64,000 nt of DNA, from positions 3,081,501 to 3,145,500 of the forward strand of contig NZ_JADALJ010000001.1 of assembly GCF_014876185.1 (NCBI RefSeq), written 5' to 3'. The DNA is from Rufibacter sp. LB8. Its GTDB lineage: Bacteria > Bacteroidota > Bacteroidia > Cytophagales > Hymenobacteraceae. The notes beneath the pieces were generated by a model, which made no database searches, had not been told where the DNA came from, and worked only from the letters and a program-made list of their open reading frames with translations. A program made the position numbers and the translations under genes. Position 1 is the first letter of the stretch. The number at the start of each line of letters is the position of its first letter. This document shows positions 7,786 to 16,254 of the stretch, piece by piece.

Positions 7786-8874
7786 TTACTGACAATACCT
7801 GGCTTTTTCTTCCTGGGCCATGGCAAACCCTAGTTGGGCGGCTTTGGTTAACAAGTCGCAGGTGAGGGAATTATCGCCATTTTGGGCACGGGAGATGACG
7901 GCCTGCAGGTAAAATGCTTTGGCGTTGAAGGCATCGGCGGCGAGGGCGGCTTCTGTGTCTTGCCAGGCCAGATCATATTCCTGGGTTCGGTAAAAAGCGT
8001 AGGCGCGGTAGAGATAGGCTTCTACTTTGGCCGCTGCCTTTCCGGTGGGGTGTTTGAGGAAAACGGTGAGGTCCTGGATGGCCGCGGGCCAGTCATCTTC
8101 CATTTGCAAGTGCACCAGGGCCCGCCCTCTAAATGCGGTCACCAAGGTAGAATCCAGCTTCAACGCCATCTCGAAATCAAGCAGTGCATCCAGCATTTTT
8201 TTCTCATCCAGGTAACAATCGCCTCTGGCTACAAACCAAGCGGGGCTGGGGTTTTGGCTGCTGTTGATCAGGTAACTATAGTCAATGGCGGCGCCCTGCG
8301 GGTCCTGCAAATGGCGCTGCCTGATGGCGGCGCGCTGCAGACGTGCCTTCCCGGCCTCTGGCTGATACATCAAATACGTAGAATAAGCGGCCTCGGCCTG
8401 GGACCACTCCCCGTTGGCGGCGGCCTGTTGGGCCTGCTTGAACGCCCTGCCCTCGGCCATGCTGTCCCATCCCAGTTTCAGGCCCAGCACCAGCAACACC
8501 ACCAACAGCACTACGCCCAGCGCAATTTTAATGTCTCTCTTAGACAGGCGGCGCTGGTGCTGCGCGCGTTGCTGGTAATGGCGTTCTTTGAACCCGGCAG
8601 GTGGGCGCGTGTGGTGGTAGCGGGGATTGGTGTAGGCGGCCGCCTGCCGCTGGCGCCGTTCATAGTCCTGCTGCTGGTCAAAGGCGGCGCGTCGGCGGGG
8701 GTTGGAAAGCACCTGGTAGGCGTCATTGATTTGCTTGAACCGTTCCTCGGCGTGGGGGCTGCCCGGGTTCTTGTCTGGATGAAACCTGAGCGCCAGGCGT
8801 TTGTACGCGGCCTTGATTTCTTGCGCAGTGGCCGTGGGGCTTACTTCTAAGATATGGTAGTAATTCTTGCTCAA
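7786..8874 (-). CDS. DnaJ-domain membrane protein with C-terminal TPR repeats
   Basis: The 362-residue product begins with a complete J-domain (residues 1-70) carrying the Hsp70-stimulating HPD in RFHPDKNPG. A basic linker leads to one membrane helix, IKIALGVVLLVVLLVLGLKL at about 116-136. The remaining ~220 residues are tetratricopeptide-like helix pairs (for example WSQAEAAYSTYLMYQPEAGK, ALLDFEMALKLDSTLVTAF). It probably recruits DnaK to membrane-bound client proteins, with the TPR part holding partners. In a single-pass protein with a cytosolic J-domain the TPR part would lie in the periplasm unless the topology is unusual. It is transcribed alone. Confidence 0.85.
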   Translation of the reverse strand: MSKNYYHILEVSPTATAQEIKAAYKRLALRFHPDKNPGSPHAEERFKQINDAYQVLSNPRRRAAFDQQQDYERRQRQAAAYTNPRYHHTRPPAGFKERHYQQRAQHQRRLSKRDIKIALGVVLLVVLLVLGLKLGWDSMAEGRAFKQAQQAAANGEWSQAEAAYSTYLMYQPEAGKARLQRAAIRQRHLQDPQGAAIDYSYLINSSQNPSPAWFVARGDCYLDEKKMLDALLDFEMALKLDSTLVTAFRGRALVHLQMEDDWPAAIQDLTVFLKHPTGKAAAKVEAYLYRAYAFYRTQEYDLAWQDTEAALAADAFNAKAFYLQAVISRAQNGDNSLTCDLLTKAAQLGFAMAQEEKARYCQ

Positions 8875-8903
8875 TCTGTTAAGGTTCTGTTAGCCCCGGT
8901 CTG

Positions 8904-8911
8904 CAAAAATA
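8904..8911 (-). promoter_or_regulatory. -7 promoter box TATTTTTG for the DnaJ-TPR gene
   Basis: The minus strand reads TATTTTTG, matching TAnnTTTG, 29 bp before the ATG at 8874. No obvious -33 element. Confidence 0.45.
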
Positions 8912-8945
8912 ACGTTAAACTAGCGGTGCCCGGCTATGAGCTGCG

Positions 8946-8985
8946 CTGTTTTTGGCCTCATTTCCAGAAATGAGGCCAAAAACAG
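8946..8985. repeat. 40-bp palindrome family, copy 4 (perfect)
   Basis: A perfect 40-bp palindrome: 19-bp arms CTGTTTTTGGCCTCATTTC and its complement around CA. It lies between divergent genes, upstream of both. Confidence 0.95.
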
Positions 8986-9115
8986 GAACAACGCGCGCCA
9001 GAGCAGGTTATCCAGAAGCGGCACATTTGCGTAAGGGATTTTGTGGGCGACCCATTTTAGAAAAAATATACAGCTGTGCCAGCGCATGGCCACCTGTTCC
9101 AACCTCAATAAAACT

Positions 9116-9487
9116 ATGGCAACCGAAGACAAAAGCAAGACCGACAGCATCATCAGCAACCTGATGGGGTACATTGACACCCGCCTGGACCTGATCAAGC
9201 TGGACCTCCAGACCAAACTGAAAGAAATTTTTGTGAGTACCATCCACGGCGTGCTGCTGGGCCTGGTGGCCTTGATGGTGCTCCTGTTCCTCAACGTGTT
9301 TATTGCGCTGCTGCTCAATGACGCGCTGGACAGTTCCTACTGGGGCTTCGGGATTGTCACACTTTTTTATCTTATCTTGCTCGTCATTTTACTGGTGGGC
9401 CTTGACAAGAAGGTGTTCAGAGGCATGGCAGACAAAGCCTTCAAGAACACCATTTATAAATCTGATGAATCTGAGCAAACTATCTAA
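9116..9487 (+). CDS. Phage-holin-like membrane protein (DUF1469/holin-X type)
   Basis: I start this at ATG 9116 (MATEDKSK); the longer upstream reading overlaps intergenic sequence. The 123-residue protein has an amphipathic start (YIDTRLDLIKLDLQTKLKEI) and two membrane helices, about VLLGLVALMVLLFLNVFIAL and GIVTLFYLILLVILLVGL. This matches the actinobacterial holin-X/DUF1469 family, widespread in bacterial chromosomes and not linked here to a prophage. It is followed 15 bp later by a paired gene and probably forms an operon with it. Confidence 0.8.
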   Translation: MATEDKSKTDSIISNLMGYIDTRLDLIKLDLQTKLKEIFVSTIHGVLLGLVALMVLLFLNVFIALLLNDALDSSYWGFGIVTLFYLILLVILLVGLDKKVFRGMADKAFKNTIYKSDESEQTI

Positions 9488-9502
9488 CCTCCATCTGTTA
9501 CC

Positions 9503-10111
9503 ATGAGTGAACTAACCAATCCGCTTTTTGAAGACCAGCGCGAATTCCTGGAACGCCAGAAAGAAGAATATAAAAACGCCCTTCTCTCAGATGTGGCCGA
9601 CCTCAAAGAACAGTCTACCCAGATTGGCAAGAACCTGCTGATTGCCGGCGGGCTGCTGGGCGGCATTTATCTGCTGAGCCGCGCCCTGCACAGCGGCGGT
9701 GAGGCCAAAACCGAACGCAAGAAAGCCAAGCGCCTCAAAGCCGCCAAGTTCAAAGTCGCCGAAGACCGTGCCTGGATCTCTACCATTCCAGACATAGAAG
9801 ATGATGAGCCCTTGTACAGCGCCATTGAGCGCACCTACCCAGCCGTGTACCACCCCAGCACGGGCACCGTGGCCGCCGGCGGAAAACGCAAGGAAGAGTC
9901 AAAGCTGATGGCCTTCTTCAAGTCTGACCTCATGAAACTGGTAGAGCAGCAGCTGGCCGCTATTTTAATGGTGTACCTGACCAAAATGATTGAGGAGCGC
10001 CTGCACACCCCAGCCGCACCAGAACCGGCGGTGGTGGTGGACGACGCCTCCAGCCAGACCTATGCCCTACAGCCAGACCAAACCTTAGATGACCCTGCTT
10101 CCTCGTTCTAG
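9503..10111 (+). CDS. Hypothetical membrane-associated protein paired with the holin-like gene
   Basis: The 202-residue protein begins with a charged helix (EDQREFLERQKEEYKNALLSD), then one hydrophobic segment, LLIAGGLLGGIYLLSRAL, at about 49-66, a lysine-rich stretch, a linker, and a second amphipathic helix near LVEQQLAAILMVYLTKMI. I do not recognise a family. The position after a holin-X gene fits the small envelope-stress or membrane-coating operons seen in related bacteria; that is inference. Its end overlaps the next gene by 23 bp. Confidence 0.65.
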   Translation: MSELTNPLFEDQREFLERQKEEYKNALLSDVADLKEQSTQIGKNLLIAGGLLGGIYLLSRALHSGGEAKTERKKAKRLKAAKFKVAEDRAWISTIPDIEDDEPLYSAIERTYPAVYHPSTGTVAAGGKRKEESKLMAFFKSDLMKLVEQQLAAILMVYLTKMIEERLHTPAAPEPAVVVDDASSQTYALQPDQTLDDPASSF

Positions 10112-10874
10112 CATTTTCACCTCTGGCACCAGCGGCACCACCACCTACAGAAAACAACTGGCGGTGCTGCTGGACCCAGACCATTTAACCGTGGCCCGTT
10201 GCCAGGAGATTCTGGCCCTGAGCCACCAGCACCAGGTAGATTACTTTTTCATGGGCGGCAGTCTGATCTCTAACCCAGACCAGACCTCGTTTGTGCAGTA
10301 CATCAAGCAGCACAGCGCCATTCCCGTCATTCTTTTCCCCAGCAGCGGCCTCTACATTGACTCCGCCGCTGACGGGCTTCTGTTGCTTTCTCTTATTTCC
10401 GGTCGGAATCCTGATTTTTTGATTGGGCAGCACGTGGCCGCCGCGCCTTTGCTCCAGAAAAGCGGTTTGCCTTTATATTCCACGGGTTATATGTTGGTAG
10501 ACTCTGGCAGGCAGACCACGGCTTCTTACATGAGCGGCACCACCCCTATCCCAAATGACAAGCCTTCTATTGCCGCCTGCACCGCGCTGGCCGGGCAAAT
10601 GCTGGGCTTGCAGCACATGTATCTAGACGCTGGGTCCGGGGCCATGTACCCGGTGAGCGTTGCTATGATTCAGGCGGTACGGCAAGCGGTATCTGTGCCG
10701 TTGCTGGTGGGTGGCGGCGTAAACACCCCAGACAAAGCGGAAGCCGCCTGGAAAGCCGGCGCCGATGTACTGGTGGTGGGCAACCACATTGAGAAACAGC
10801 CACAGTTTATCTCAGAGGTGAGCGCCGTGAAAGCGCGTTTCAACGTGGCTTTACCCCAGGAAACCAGCTATTAA
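10089..10874 (+). CDS. Geranylgeranylglyceryl/heptaprenylglyceryl phosphate synthase (PcrB/GGGPS family)
   Basis: The 261-residue TIM-barrel enzyme joins a prenyl diphosphate to sn-glycerol-1-phosphate. Recognisable pieces are the LLDPDH start, FFMGGS, PVILFPSS, LYSTGYML, YLDAGSGA, and the phosphate-binding LLVGGGVNTPDKA and VVGNHIEK near the C-terminus. Bacteroidota carry group II GGGPS proteins like this, whose physiological product is not settled. It overlaps the preceding gene by 23 bp, so it belongs to the operon with the holin-like pair, which suggests a membrane-lipid role. Confidence 0.88.
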   Translation: MTLLPRSSIFTSGTSGTTTYRKQLAVLLDPDHLTVARCQEILALSHQHQVDYFFMGGSLISNPDQTSFVQYIKQHSAIPVILFPSSGLYIDSAADGLLLLSLISGRNPDFLIGQHVAAAPLLQKSGLPLYSTGYMLVDSGRQTTASYMSGTTPIPNDKPSIAACTALAGQMLGLQHMYLDAGSGAMYPVSVAMIQAVRQAVSVPLLVGGGVNTPDKAEAAWKAGADVLVVGNHIEKQPQFISEVSAVKARFNVALPQETSY

Positions 10875-11293
10875 CGTCTTGTTCTCTTGCTTTTCTGCCA
10901 GTTTCTGACTACCTTGTAGATTACTCAGAAATTTATGTACCCAAGTTTCCGTCAGATGCGCTTCTTGCTCTCCAACCCGTTCCTGGGTTTGGTGGCTGCG
11001 TCACAACATGCTTCCCAGCGTGATGTGCTGAACGGGTATTGCCTTTTCTTTTTCGCGTCACCCAAAGCTTTTATTAACTAAGCCGGGAGCTTCCGGCCAC
11101 GTCTATTTTATCTGGCCTCAGGTAGGCAGTGGCCGCCGTGCGCGTGCTGCTGATGTCTGAGACTGGGCTTTTCTTTTCCTGCATTTTCTAACCGTTGCTT
11201 CTGCATCCCATCATCCTTCGCCTGTCTCCAAATCAGGCAGGAAGTTCTGTTGGGGTTGCCGAAGCCTTTTTTCAATTTAACCCTTATACTTGT
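10875..11293. other. Intergenic region, about 420 bp
   Basis: I see no gene. A loose inverted repeat (AACCCGTTC near 10973 and GAACGGGT near 11031) could be the terminator of the GGGPS operon. TATACTTG at 11287-11294 resembles a -7 box with one mismatch, but it overlaps the next ATG, so it is a weak candidate. Confidence 0.4.
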
Positions 11294-11698
11294 ATGAACA
11301 CCATTTTTGTAACCGAGCAAGACTATGAACGCCTGCACCAATTAGTACAGACCCAGCGCTCACAAGGCAACGTGGGCCTGGTAGACAACCTCTGCCGCGG
11401 CCTGCGCCAAGCCTCCATTATTCCCGCTGAGCAAGTGCCCATAGATGTGGTGACTATGAACTCCCTGGTGCGCCTGCGCGAGAAGAAGAGCGGTACGCGC
11501 CTGGAACTCTCTGTGGTGTACCCCAAAGACGCGAATCTGGCTTCTGGCAAGATTTCTGTACTAGCCCCGGTGGGCGCTGCCATTTTAGGCCACAAGGTAG
11601 CCGAGGAAATCACCTGCGAGGTAGCCGGACGCACCCTCAACTATGAAGTGGAGGAAGTCATTTACCAACCAGAGGCCGCCGGCGATTTTGCCCTATGA
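11294..11698 (+). CDS. GreA/GreB C-terminal-like (Rnk family) protein
   Basis: I start this at MNTIFVTEQDYERL (11294); the preceding in-frame residues are not family-like. The 134-residue protein has a short N-terminal helical region and a GreA/GreB C-terminal FKBP-like domain: VTMNSLVRLRE, RLELSVVYP, DANLASGKISVLAPVGAAILGHKVAEEI. Rnk-type proteins bind RNA polymerase near the secondary channel and lack the cleavage-inducing coiled coil of GreA. It may therefore modulate transcription. It is transcribed alone. Confidence 0.8.
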   Translation: MNTIFVTEQDYERLHQLVQTQRSQGNVGLVDNLCRGLRQASIIPAEQVPIDVVTMNSLVRLREKKSGTRLELSVVYPKDANLASGKISVLAPVGAAILGHKVAEEITCEVAGRTLNYEVEEVIYQPEAAGDFAL

Positions 11699-11755
11699 GC
11701 ATTACACCGTTTCTGTCTGGCCAAAAGTTGGCCTGGCAGGCACCAAAGGGAAAAG

Positions 11756-11798
11756 CCCGTTTTTGGCCTCATTTCTGTAAACGAAGCCAAAAACAGGG
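11756..11798. repeat. 40-bp palindrome family, copy 5
   Basis: CCCGTTTTTGGCCTCATTTC opposite AAACGAAGCCAAAAACAGGG, about 60 bp after the Rnk-like stop codon. Confidence 0.9.
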
Positions 11799-11903
11799 CA
11801 ACGCCTCTGGATGCCACCGGTCTATTTTCTCCAGCACCCAACAGCACTCCTGACATTGGTAGGGGTGCCGGCAGCTGGACGTTCACCCTTTAAAACCTTT
11901 GTT

Positions 11904-12341
11904 ATGACTACTGAACTTGTGAATGCCTTCGGGAATGTATATTTAACTATTAGCCCAGATTCTCAGAACCAATGGGTATTGGCCACCTGGCAGGGCTACT
12001 CCACCCAGGAAGCCATTAAAAAAGGCATTTCGGCGTACACAGAAGCGCTGCAAGATGCCGGGTATAGTGATATTCTTATAGACACCCGCGCCATGGTTGG
12101 CTCCTGGAACCACTCTCTTGACTGGGTGCTGGAACACTGGGTACCGCAGGCCGCCGCCGCCGGACTGCAACATTACGCCCTGGTGGTGAAACCAGAAACC
12201 TTCGCTGAGGCCGCCGCCGACATCTTCTATGAGCATGTGACGGCGTTTGAAGCCGAAATCTTCGCAGACATGGCCACCGCGCGGGCCTGGCTCCGGAAAC
12301 AGCGTCTCCTGCAGAACATGGCACAGCTCCAAAGCACTTAA
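11904..12341 (+). CDS. Hypothetical protein, possible STAS/SpoIIAA-like fold
   Basis: I start this at MTTELVNAFGNVYLTI (11904), after a region that includes a palindrome copy. The 145-residue cytosolic protein has the strand-helix pattern of SpoIIAA-like domains: NVYLTI, WVLATWQGY, a helix with ALQDAGYSD, then ILIDTR, and later HYALVV followed by an acidic helix and RAWLRKQ. No catalytic motif is visible. Its function is unknown. Confidence 0.6.
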   Translation: MTTELVNAFGNVYLTISPDSQNQWVLATWQGYSTQEAIKKGISAYTEALQDAGYSDILIDTRAMVGSWNHSLDWVLEHWVPQAAAAGLQHYALVVKPETFAEAAADIFYEHVTAFEAEIFADMATARAWLRKQRLLQNMAQLQST

Positions 12342-12347
12342 CACCAT

Positions 12348-12387
12348 GCGTTTTTGGGCTCATTTCCGGAAACGAGCCCCAAAACAG
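12348..12387. repeat. 40-bp palindrome family, copy 6
   Basis: GCGTTTTTGGGCTCATTTC around CG, opposite GAAACGAGCCCCAAAACAG, 6 bp after a stop codon and directly followed by the terminator hairpin at 12389. Confidence 0.9.
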
Positions 12388-12388
12388 A

Positions 12389-12411
12389 AAAGCCCGCTTT
12401 TGGCGGGCTTT
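12389..12411. terminator. Bidirectional terminator between convergent genes
   Basis: Arms AAAGCCCGC and GCGGGCTTT pair perfectly around a 5-nt loop, flanked by A-rich and T-rich ends. It serves the STAS-like gene (plus) and the AraC gene (minus). Confidence 0.8.
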
Positions 12412-12436
12412 CTTGATAGGTTGTATGTAAGAATTT

Positions 12437-13357
12437 CTACACGTTCATAGATGACTCACGGCGGCGCATTTTACCGGCGGGTATACCAAACATCATCTTG
12501 AAACGGCGGCAGAAATAGGCGGTGTCTTTATAGCCTACGTCTTTACCAATCTCTCTGATGCTCTTCTTGGTGGTGCGCAGCAAGAACACGGCGCGCTCCA
12601 TGCGCTGGTACTCAATGTAGTCCTGCGGGTTAATGCCGGTCAGCATTTTGAAGTACTGTCCTACATAGTCTTCAGACACGTTGGCTACGTTGCTGAGCAC
12701 TTTGTTAGACAAGTCGCCGCCCAGGTTCTCTTTGATGTAGTTGAAAAGGTCTATGAGGCGCGGGTCTTTGAAATAGGTGCTGTTGGTAGCCAATTGCTCC
12801 ACAAACATCTTGTTCCGCAGAATGTATCTAATCAGTTCCACCACCAATTGCTCAGTGTACAGGCTAATGATACGCTCCTTGCCCGGCAGCTCCTGCATGC
12901 TTTCTTCCACCACTTTAATCACCAGCGTGGCCAGTTTGTTGCTGGTAATCACAAATGCCGGCACTTCCAGCGAGGTGAAAAAGTTCACAGAGTCAAACAC
13001 TTTGGCCTCAAAGCTCACAAAACTGTGGCTGTCATCGGCTTCACCGATTAGGTCCAGGTCTGAGTTGCTCTTGAAGAACTTGTCTTTTGTGGTGATGTAG
13101 TCATCATTGGAGATAACACGGCTTTCTGTGTCACCGTAGTAAATTTTGGTGCTGCGCCCGCCCGGTATAAAGAGCAGTTGCCCCTCTTCTACTACCTGCT
13201 TATCGTCGCCGAAGGCCACGATGCCGTTGTGCACCAGAATTAAGTTGTTACCTACATCATAGTAATTACGCACTGTCAAAGGCTGCTGCAACACCAGGTT
13301 TTTAGACTTGATGTAACGCACCTTCAGCGATTCAATAATTTTATTGTAATCTTCCAT
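12437..13357 (-). CDS. AraC-family transcriptional regulator
   Basis: The 306-residue protein has a C-terminal AraC/XylS DNA-binding domain with two helix-turn-helix units: DLSNKVLSNVANVSEDYVGQ and KKSIREIGKDVGYKDTAYFC, followed by RRFKMMFGIPAGKMRRRES. The N-terminal ~190 residues probably form a cupin-like sensing domain (VVEEGQLLFIPGGRSTKIYYG). The regulated genes are not evident; neighbours are on other strands or have their own promoters. It is monocistronic, with an AT-rich upstream region. Confidence 0.85.
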   Translation of the reverse strand: MEDYNKIIESLKVRYIKSKNLVLQQPLTVRNYYDVGNNLILVHNGIVAFGDDKQVVEEGQLLFIPGGRSTKIYYGDTESRVISNDDYITTKDKFFKSNSDLDLIGEADDSHSFVSFEAKVFDSVNFFTSLEVPAFVITSNKLATLVIKVVEESMQELPGKERIISLYTEQLVVELIRYILRNKMFVEQLATNSTYFKDPRLIDLFNYIKENLGGDLSNKVLSNVANVSEDYVGQYFKMLTGINPQDYIEYQRMERAVFLLRTTKKSIREIGKDVGYKDTAYFCRRFKMMFGIPAGKMRRRESSMNV

Positions 13358-13525
13358 GTACTGGTACTAGCTTAAGGATTGTGGGTTTTATTCCTTTTTT
13401 AAGTTGTCTGTCGGCTTAAAACTAGCACTTATCTTTTAATTTATCAAAATACTTTGGAAAATATTTATAAAACAGGTATTACTATATACCTGCTTTTCAA
13501 CCCCTACCCATCGTAAAGGGCCTTT

Positions 13526-14665
13526 CTATTTTAAGATTTCCCTGGAGATTACTATTTTCTGTATTTCAGAGGTTCCCTCGTAAATTTGCGTGATTTTGGC
13601 ATCGCGCATTAAACGCTCCACGTGGTATTCTTTCACAAAGCCGTACCCGCCATGTATCTGAACCGCCTCAATTGTGGTGTCCATGGCCACTTTAGACGAG
13701 AACAATTTGGCCATGGCGCCAGACTTTGAATAATCCCGATGTGCGTCTTTATCAGCGGCGGCCTGCAGGCACAACAGACGGGCGGCGTCAATGTTGGTGG
13801 CCATGTCGGCGAGCTTGAACTGAATGCCCTGGTGCTGCGAGATGGGAACGCCAAACGCCTTGCGCTCTTTTGAATATTTCAAAGCCAGCTCATACGCGCC
13901 AGACGCAATACCCAAAGCCTGAGAAGCAATACCAATGCGGCCACCGTTCAAGGTAGACATGGCAAACTTAAACCCGAAGCCGTCTTCGCCAATACGGTTT
14001 TCTTTGGGCACTTTCACATCGGTGAACATGAGAGAGTGCGTGTCTGAGCCCCTGATGCCAAGCTTGTTTTCTTTCAATCCAACTTCAAAACCAGGCATGC
14101 CTTTCTCCACGATTAACGCGTTGATGCCGCGGTGACGCAATTCTGGGTTGGTCTGCGCAATCACTAAATACACAGAGGCCGTGCTGCCGTTGGTAATCCA
14201 GTTTTTGGTGCCGTTCAAAAGGTAATGGTCGCCTTTGTCTTCGGCGGTGGTGCGCTGCATGGTGGCGTCTGACCCAGCCTCCGGTTCAGAAAGACAGAAC
14301 GCGCCAATGATTTCGCCAGACGTCAAACGCGGCAGGTATTTCATTTTCTGTTCCTCGTTGCCATATTTCTCCAGGCCCCAGCATACCAAAGAGTTGTTCA
14401 CTGACATGACTACAGACGCCGAGGCATCTACCTTAGAGATTTCTTCCATGGCCAGCACGTAAGAAACGGTATCCATGCCGCCGCCGCCGTACTTGGGGTC
14501 TACCATCATGCCCATAAAGCCCAGTTCGCCCATTTTCTTGATTTGCTCTGCAGGGAATTTCTGGTGCTCATCGCGCTCAATCACGCCGGGCAACAGTTCA
14601 GTCTGGGCAAAGTCTCTGGCAGCCTCTTGTACGGCTAGGTGTTCTTCAGTCAGTTTAAAGTCCAT
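13526..14665 (-). CDS. Acyl-CoA dehydrogenase
   Basis: At 379 residues this is full length for a short/medium-chain acyl-CoA dehydrogenase. It shows the FAD/substrate signatures GAFCLSEPEAGSDA and NGTKNWITNG, the RKAFGVPISQHQGIQFKLADM segment, and near the C-terminus QIYEGTSEIQK, where the Glu of YEG at about residue 363 is the usual catalytic base. It oxidises acyl-CoA to trans-2-enoyl-CoA, passing electrons to ETF. The exact chain-length preference cannot be read. It is monocistronic. Confidence 0.93.
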   Translation of the reverse strand: MDFKLTEEHLAVQEAARDFAQTELLPGVIERDEHQKFPAEQIKKMGELGFMGMMVDPKYGGGGMDTVSYVLAMEEISKVDASASVVMSVNNSLVCWGLEKYGNEEQKMKYLPRLTSGEIIGAFCLSEPEAGSDATMQRTTAEDKGDHYLLNGTKNWITNGSTASVYLVIAQTNPELRHRGINALIVEKGMPGFEVGLKENKLGIRGSDTHSLMFTDVKVPKENRIGEDGFGFKFAMSTLNGGRIGIASQALGIASGAYELALKYSKERKAFGVPISQHQGIQFKLADMATNIDAARLLCLQAAADKDAHRDYSKSGAMAKLFSSKVAMDTTIEAVQIHGGYGFVKEYHVERLMRDAKITQIYEGTSEIQKIVISREILK

Positions 14666-14717
14666 ATCTAAAAGTCCTAAATGGTAAAGGGAAATTTCTG
14701 ATGCAAGGTGCTATTTA

Positions 14718-14725
14718 CAAATTTA
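14718..14725 (-). promoter_or_regulatory. -7 promoter box TAAATTTG for acyl-CoA dehydrogenase
   Basis: The minus strand reads TAAATTTG, a perfect TAnnTTTG, 52 bp before the ATG. A TTG lies 22 bp further upstream (plus positions 14748-14750), slightly longer than the usual 19-21 bp. Confidence 0.55.
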
Positions 14726-14859
14726 GTATGCAAGCAGCACATTTCCACAACAATCTTTCACAAAGCTAACATTTGTTTGGTTTCTATAAAGCGCTTACCT
14801 CCTGAAACTTGTAGGAGCTACGGCAAAAGCCCTGGCGCTCTTAAGAATGGCCGCCTAAG

Positions 14860-14905
14860 TTTCCGTTTTCGGGCTCATTTCCAGAAACGGGGCCAAAAAC
14901 GGAAA
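14860..14905. repeat. 40-bp palindrome family, copy 7
   Basis: TTTCCGTTTTCGGGCTCATT opposite AAACGGGGCCAAAAACGGAAA; outer arms extend the palindrome to 46 bp. Confidence 0.9.
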
Positions 14906-14986
14906 GCGCGCTGCCCCACCAGGTTTCCAGGAAATTCACCCTGCTTAGTTCGCAAAACCAGCCTTTGGCAAATTCACGGCATAAAA

Positions 14987-15014
14987 AAAGAGGTCAGCTT
15001 TCACTGACCTCTTT
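14987..15014 (-). terminator. Terminator of the zinc peptidase gene
   Basis: Arms AAAGAGGTCAG and CTGACCTCTTT pair perfectly. On the minus strand the hairpin is followed by a T-run (plus AAAAAAA at 14983-14989). Confidence 0.85.
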
Positions 15015-15037
15015 AACAGAATTTACCGAAGAAGGTT

Positions 15038-15718
15038 CTAGTCTCTGCGGCCCAGCAAGAAGGATGCGTAGTACAGCAACGTTGCCAGGGAACCGATGGC
15101 GGCTACCACATAGGTCATGGCGGCCCACTTCAAGGCGTCTTTGGCCATGCCGTGCTCCTGTACCGTCACCACGCCGCGCGTGTCCATCCAGGCCAGGGCG
15201 CGCTTGCTGGCATCAAATTCCACCGGCAGGGTGATAAAACTGAACAAGGTAGTCAACGCGAACAGCGCCACGCCAATAGCCAACGGCAGAACGGTGGTCT
15301 GAATCAACAGAATGCCTATCAACAGAATCCATTGCATATATTTACTGGCCACGCTCAAAGCCGGCACCATGGCCGACCGGAACTTCAGGAAGGTATACGC
15401 TTTGGCGTGCTGCACGGCGTGCCCGCACTCGTGGGCGGCTACGGCCGCGGCGGCGGCGCTTCGGCTATCATACACGGCCTCGCTCAGGTTCACGGTTTTG
15501 TCTGCCGGGTTGTAATGGTCAGTTAACCGGCCGGGCGTGGAAATCACGCGCACATCGGTAATGCCGTTGTCGGCGAGCATGAGTTCGGCTATCTCCCGGC
15601 CTGTTAGGCCAGAGCTCAAGCCCAGTTTAGAGTACTTCTCAAATTTGCTTTTCAAGGTCCAACTGACAAGTGCTGACACCAGCATCATGCCAATCATTAT
15701 AATCCAAATGCCTCCCAT
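15038..15718 (-). CDS. Neutral zinc metallopeptidase, YugP type
   Basis: The 226-residue membrane protein has an N-terminal helix (IWIIMIGMMLVSALVSWTL), the zinc-protease motif AAHECGHAVQHA at about 93-104, two more membrane segments after it, and a last one at the C-terminus (VVAAIGSLATLLYYASFL). This order is typical of the YugP family of integral membrane metallopeptidases, whose substrates are unknown. The gene lies 12 bp after rfaE2 on the same strand and is probably cotranscribed with it. Confidence 0.88.
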   Translation of the reverse strand: MGGIWIIMIGMMLVSALVSWTLKSKFEKYSKLGLSSGLTGREIAELMLADNGITDVRVISTPGRLTDHYNPADKTVNLSEAVYDSRSAAAAAVAAHECGHAVQHAKAYTFLKFRSAMVPALSVASKYMQWILLIGILLIQTTVLPLAIGVALFALTTLFSFITLPVEFDASKRALAWMDTRGVVTVQEHGMAKDALKWAAMTYVVAAIGSLATLLYYASFLLGRRD

Positions 15719-15730
15719 AGTATCTTACGT

Positions 15731-16228
15731 TTAAAGGTTAGGGTGCTGGCTGGCCACGGCTTTCGCCACCACCTGTGTAGTAGAATACCCCTTCACCAAC
15801 GGAATGGTTTTAACCTGGCCCCCGTTCTGGAGGACCACGTCATGCCCCACTATCTTCTCCACGGTGTAATCATCGCCTTTCACCAAAATGTCTGGCTGCA
15901 CGGCTTTGATGAGTTCATACGGCGTTTCCTGGGCAAACAGCACTACCGCGTCTACAAACCAAAACCCTGCCATGACCCGTGTGCGTGACATTTCGTCTTG
16001 CAATGGGCGGTTAGGCCCCTTTAACGTACTGACAGATTGGTCAGTATTGAGGCCCAGCACCAGTTTGTCGCCCAGCAGACGGGCGCGTTCCAGGTAGTCT
16101 ACGTGGCCCACGTGCACAATGTCAAAGCAGCCATTGGTGAAGACTATTTTCTCCCCGTTCGCCCGCCAGGTTTCAAGTTGGGGCAGCAGTTGGTGTAGCG
16201 TAAGAATTTTCTCCTGTGAAGGCAGCAT
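15731..16228 (-). CDS. rfaE2: D-glycero-beta-D-manno-heptose 1-phosphate adenylyltransferase
   Basis: The 165-residue cytidylyltransferase-fold enzyme has VFTNGCFDIVHVGHVDYL with the nucleotide-binding HVGH at 39-42, and later VKGDDYTVEKIVG. It transfers AMP to heptose-1-phosphate in ADP-heptose synthesis for LPS. Its length fits the stand-alone RfaE domain II rather than the bifunctional HldE. It is followed by the YugP-type peptidase gene after 12 bp. Confidence 0.9.
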   Translation of the reverse strand: MLPSQEKILTLHQLLPQLETWRANGEKIVFTNGCFDIVHVGHVDYLERARLLGDKLVLGLNTDQSVSTLKGPNRPLQDEMSRTRVMAGFWFVDAVVLFAQETPYELIKAVQPDILVKGDDYTVEKIVGHDVVLQNGGQVKTIPLVKGYSTTQVVAKAVASQHPNL

Positions 16229-16254
16229 GTTTCTGTTGAGGTAAAGCGGTAGTT

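Larger units (their letters stand above)
14666..15037. other. Intergenic region, about 370 bp
   Basis: Contains the acyl-CoA dehydrogenase promoter box, palindrome copy 7 and the terminator of the zinc peptidase gene. No gene is seen. Confidence 0.6.

Noticed and set aside
7882-8850. 322-residue open frame opposite the DnaJ-TPR gene
   Set aside because: Antisense to a gene with a clear J-domain; composition is Gly/Val-rich without domains.
9116-10111. Holin-like pair as a prophage remnant
   Set aside because: No endolysin, portal, terminase or integrase nearby, and DUF1469/holin-X genes are common chromosomal genes in this phylum.
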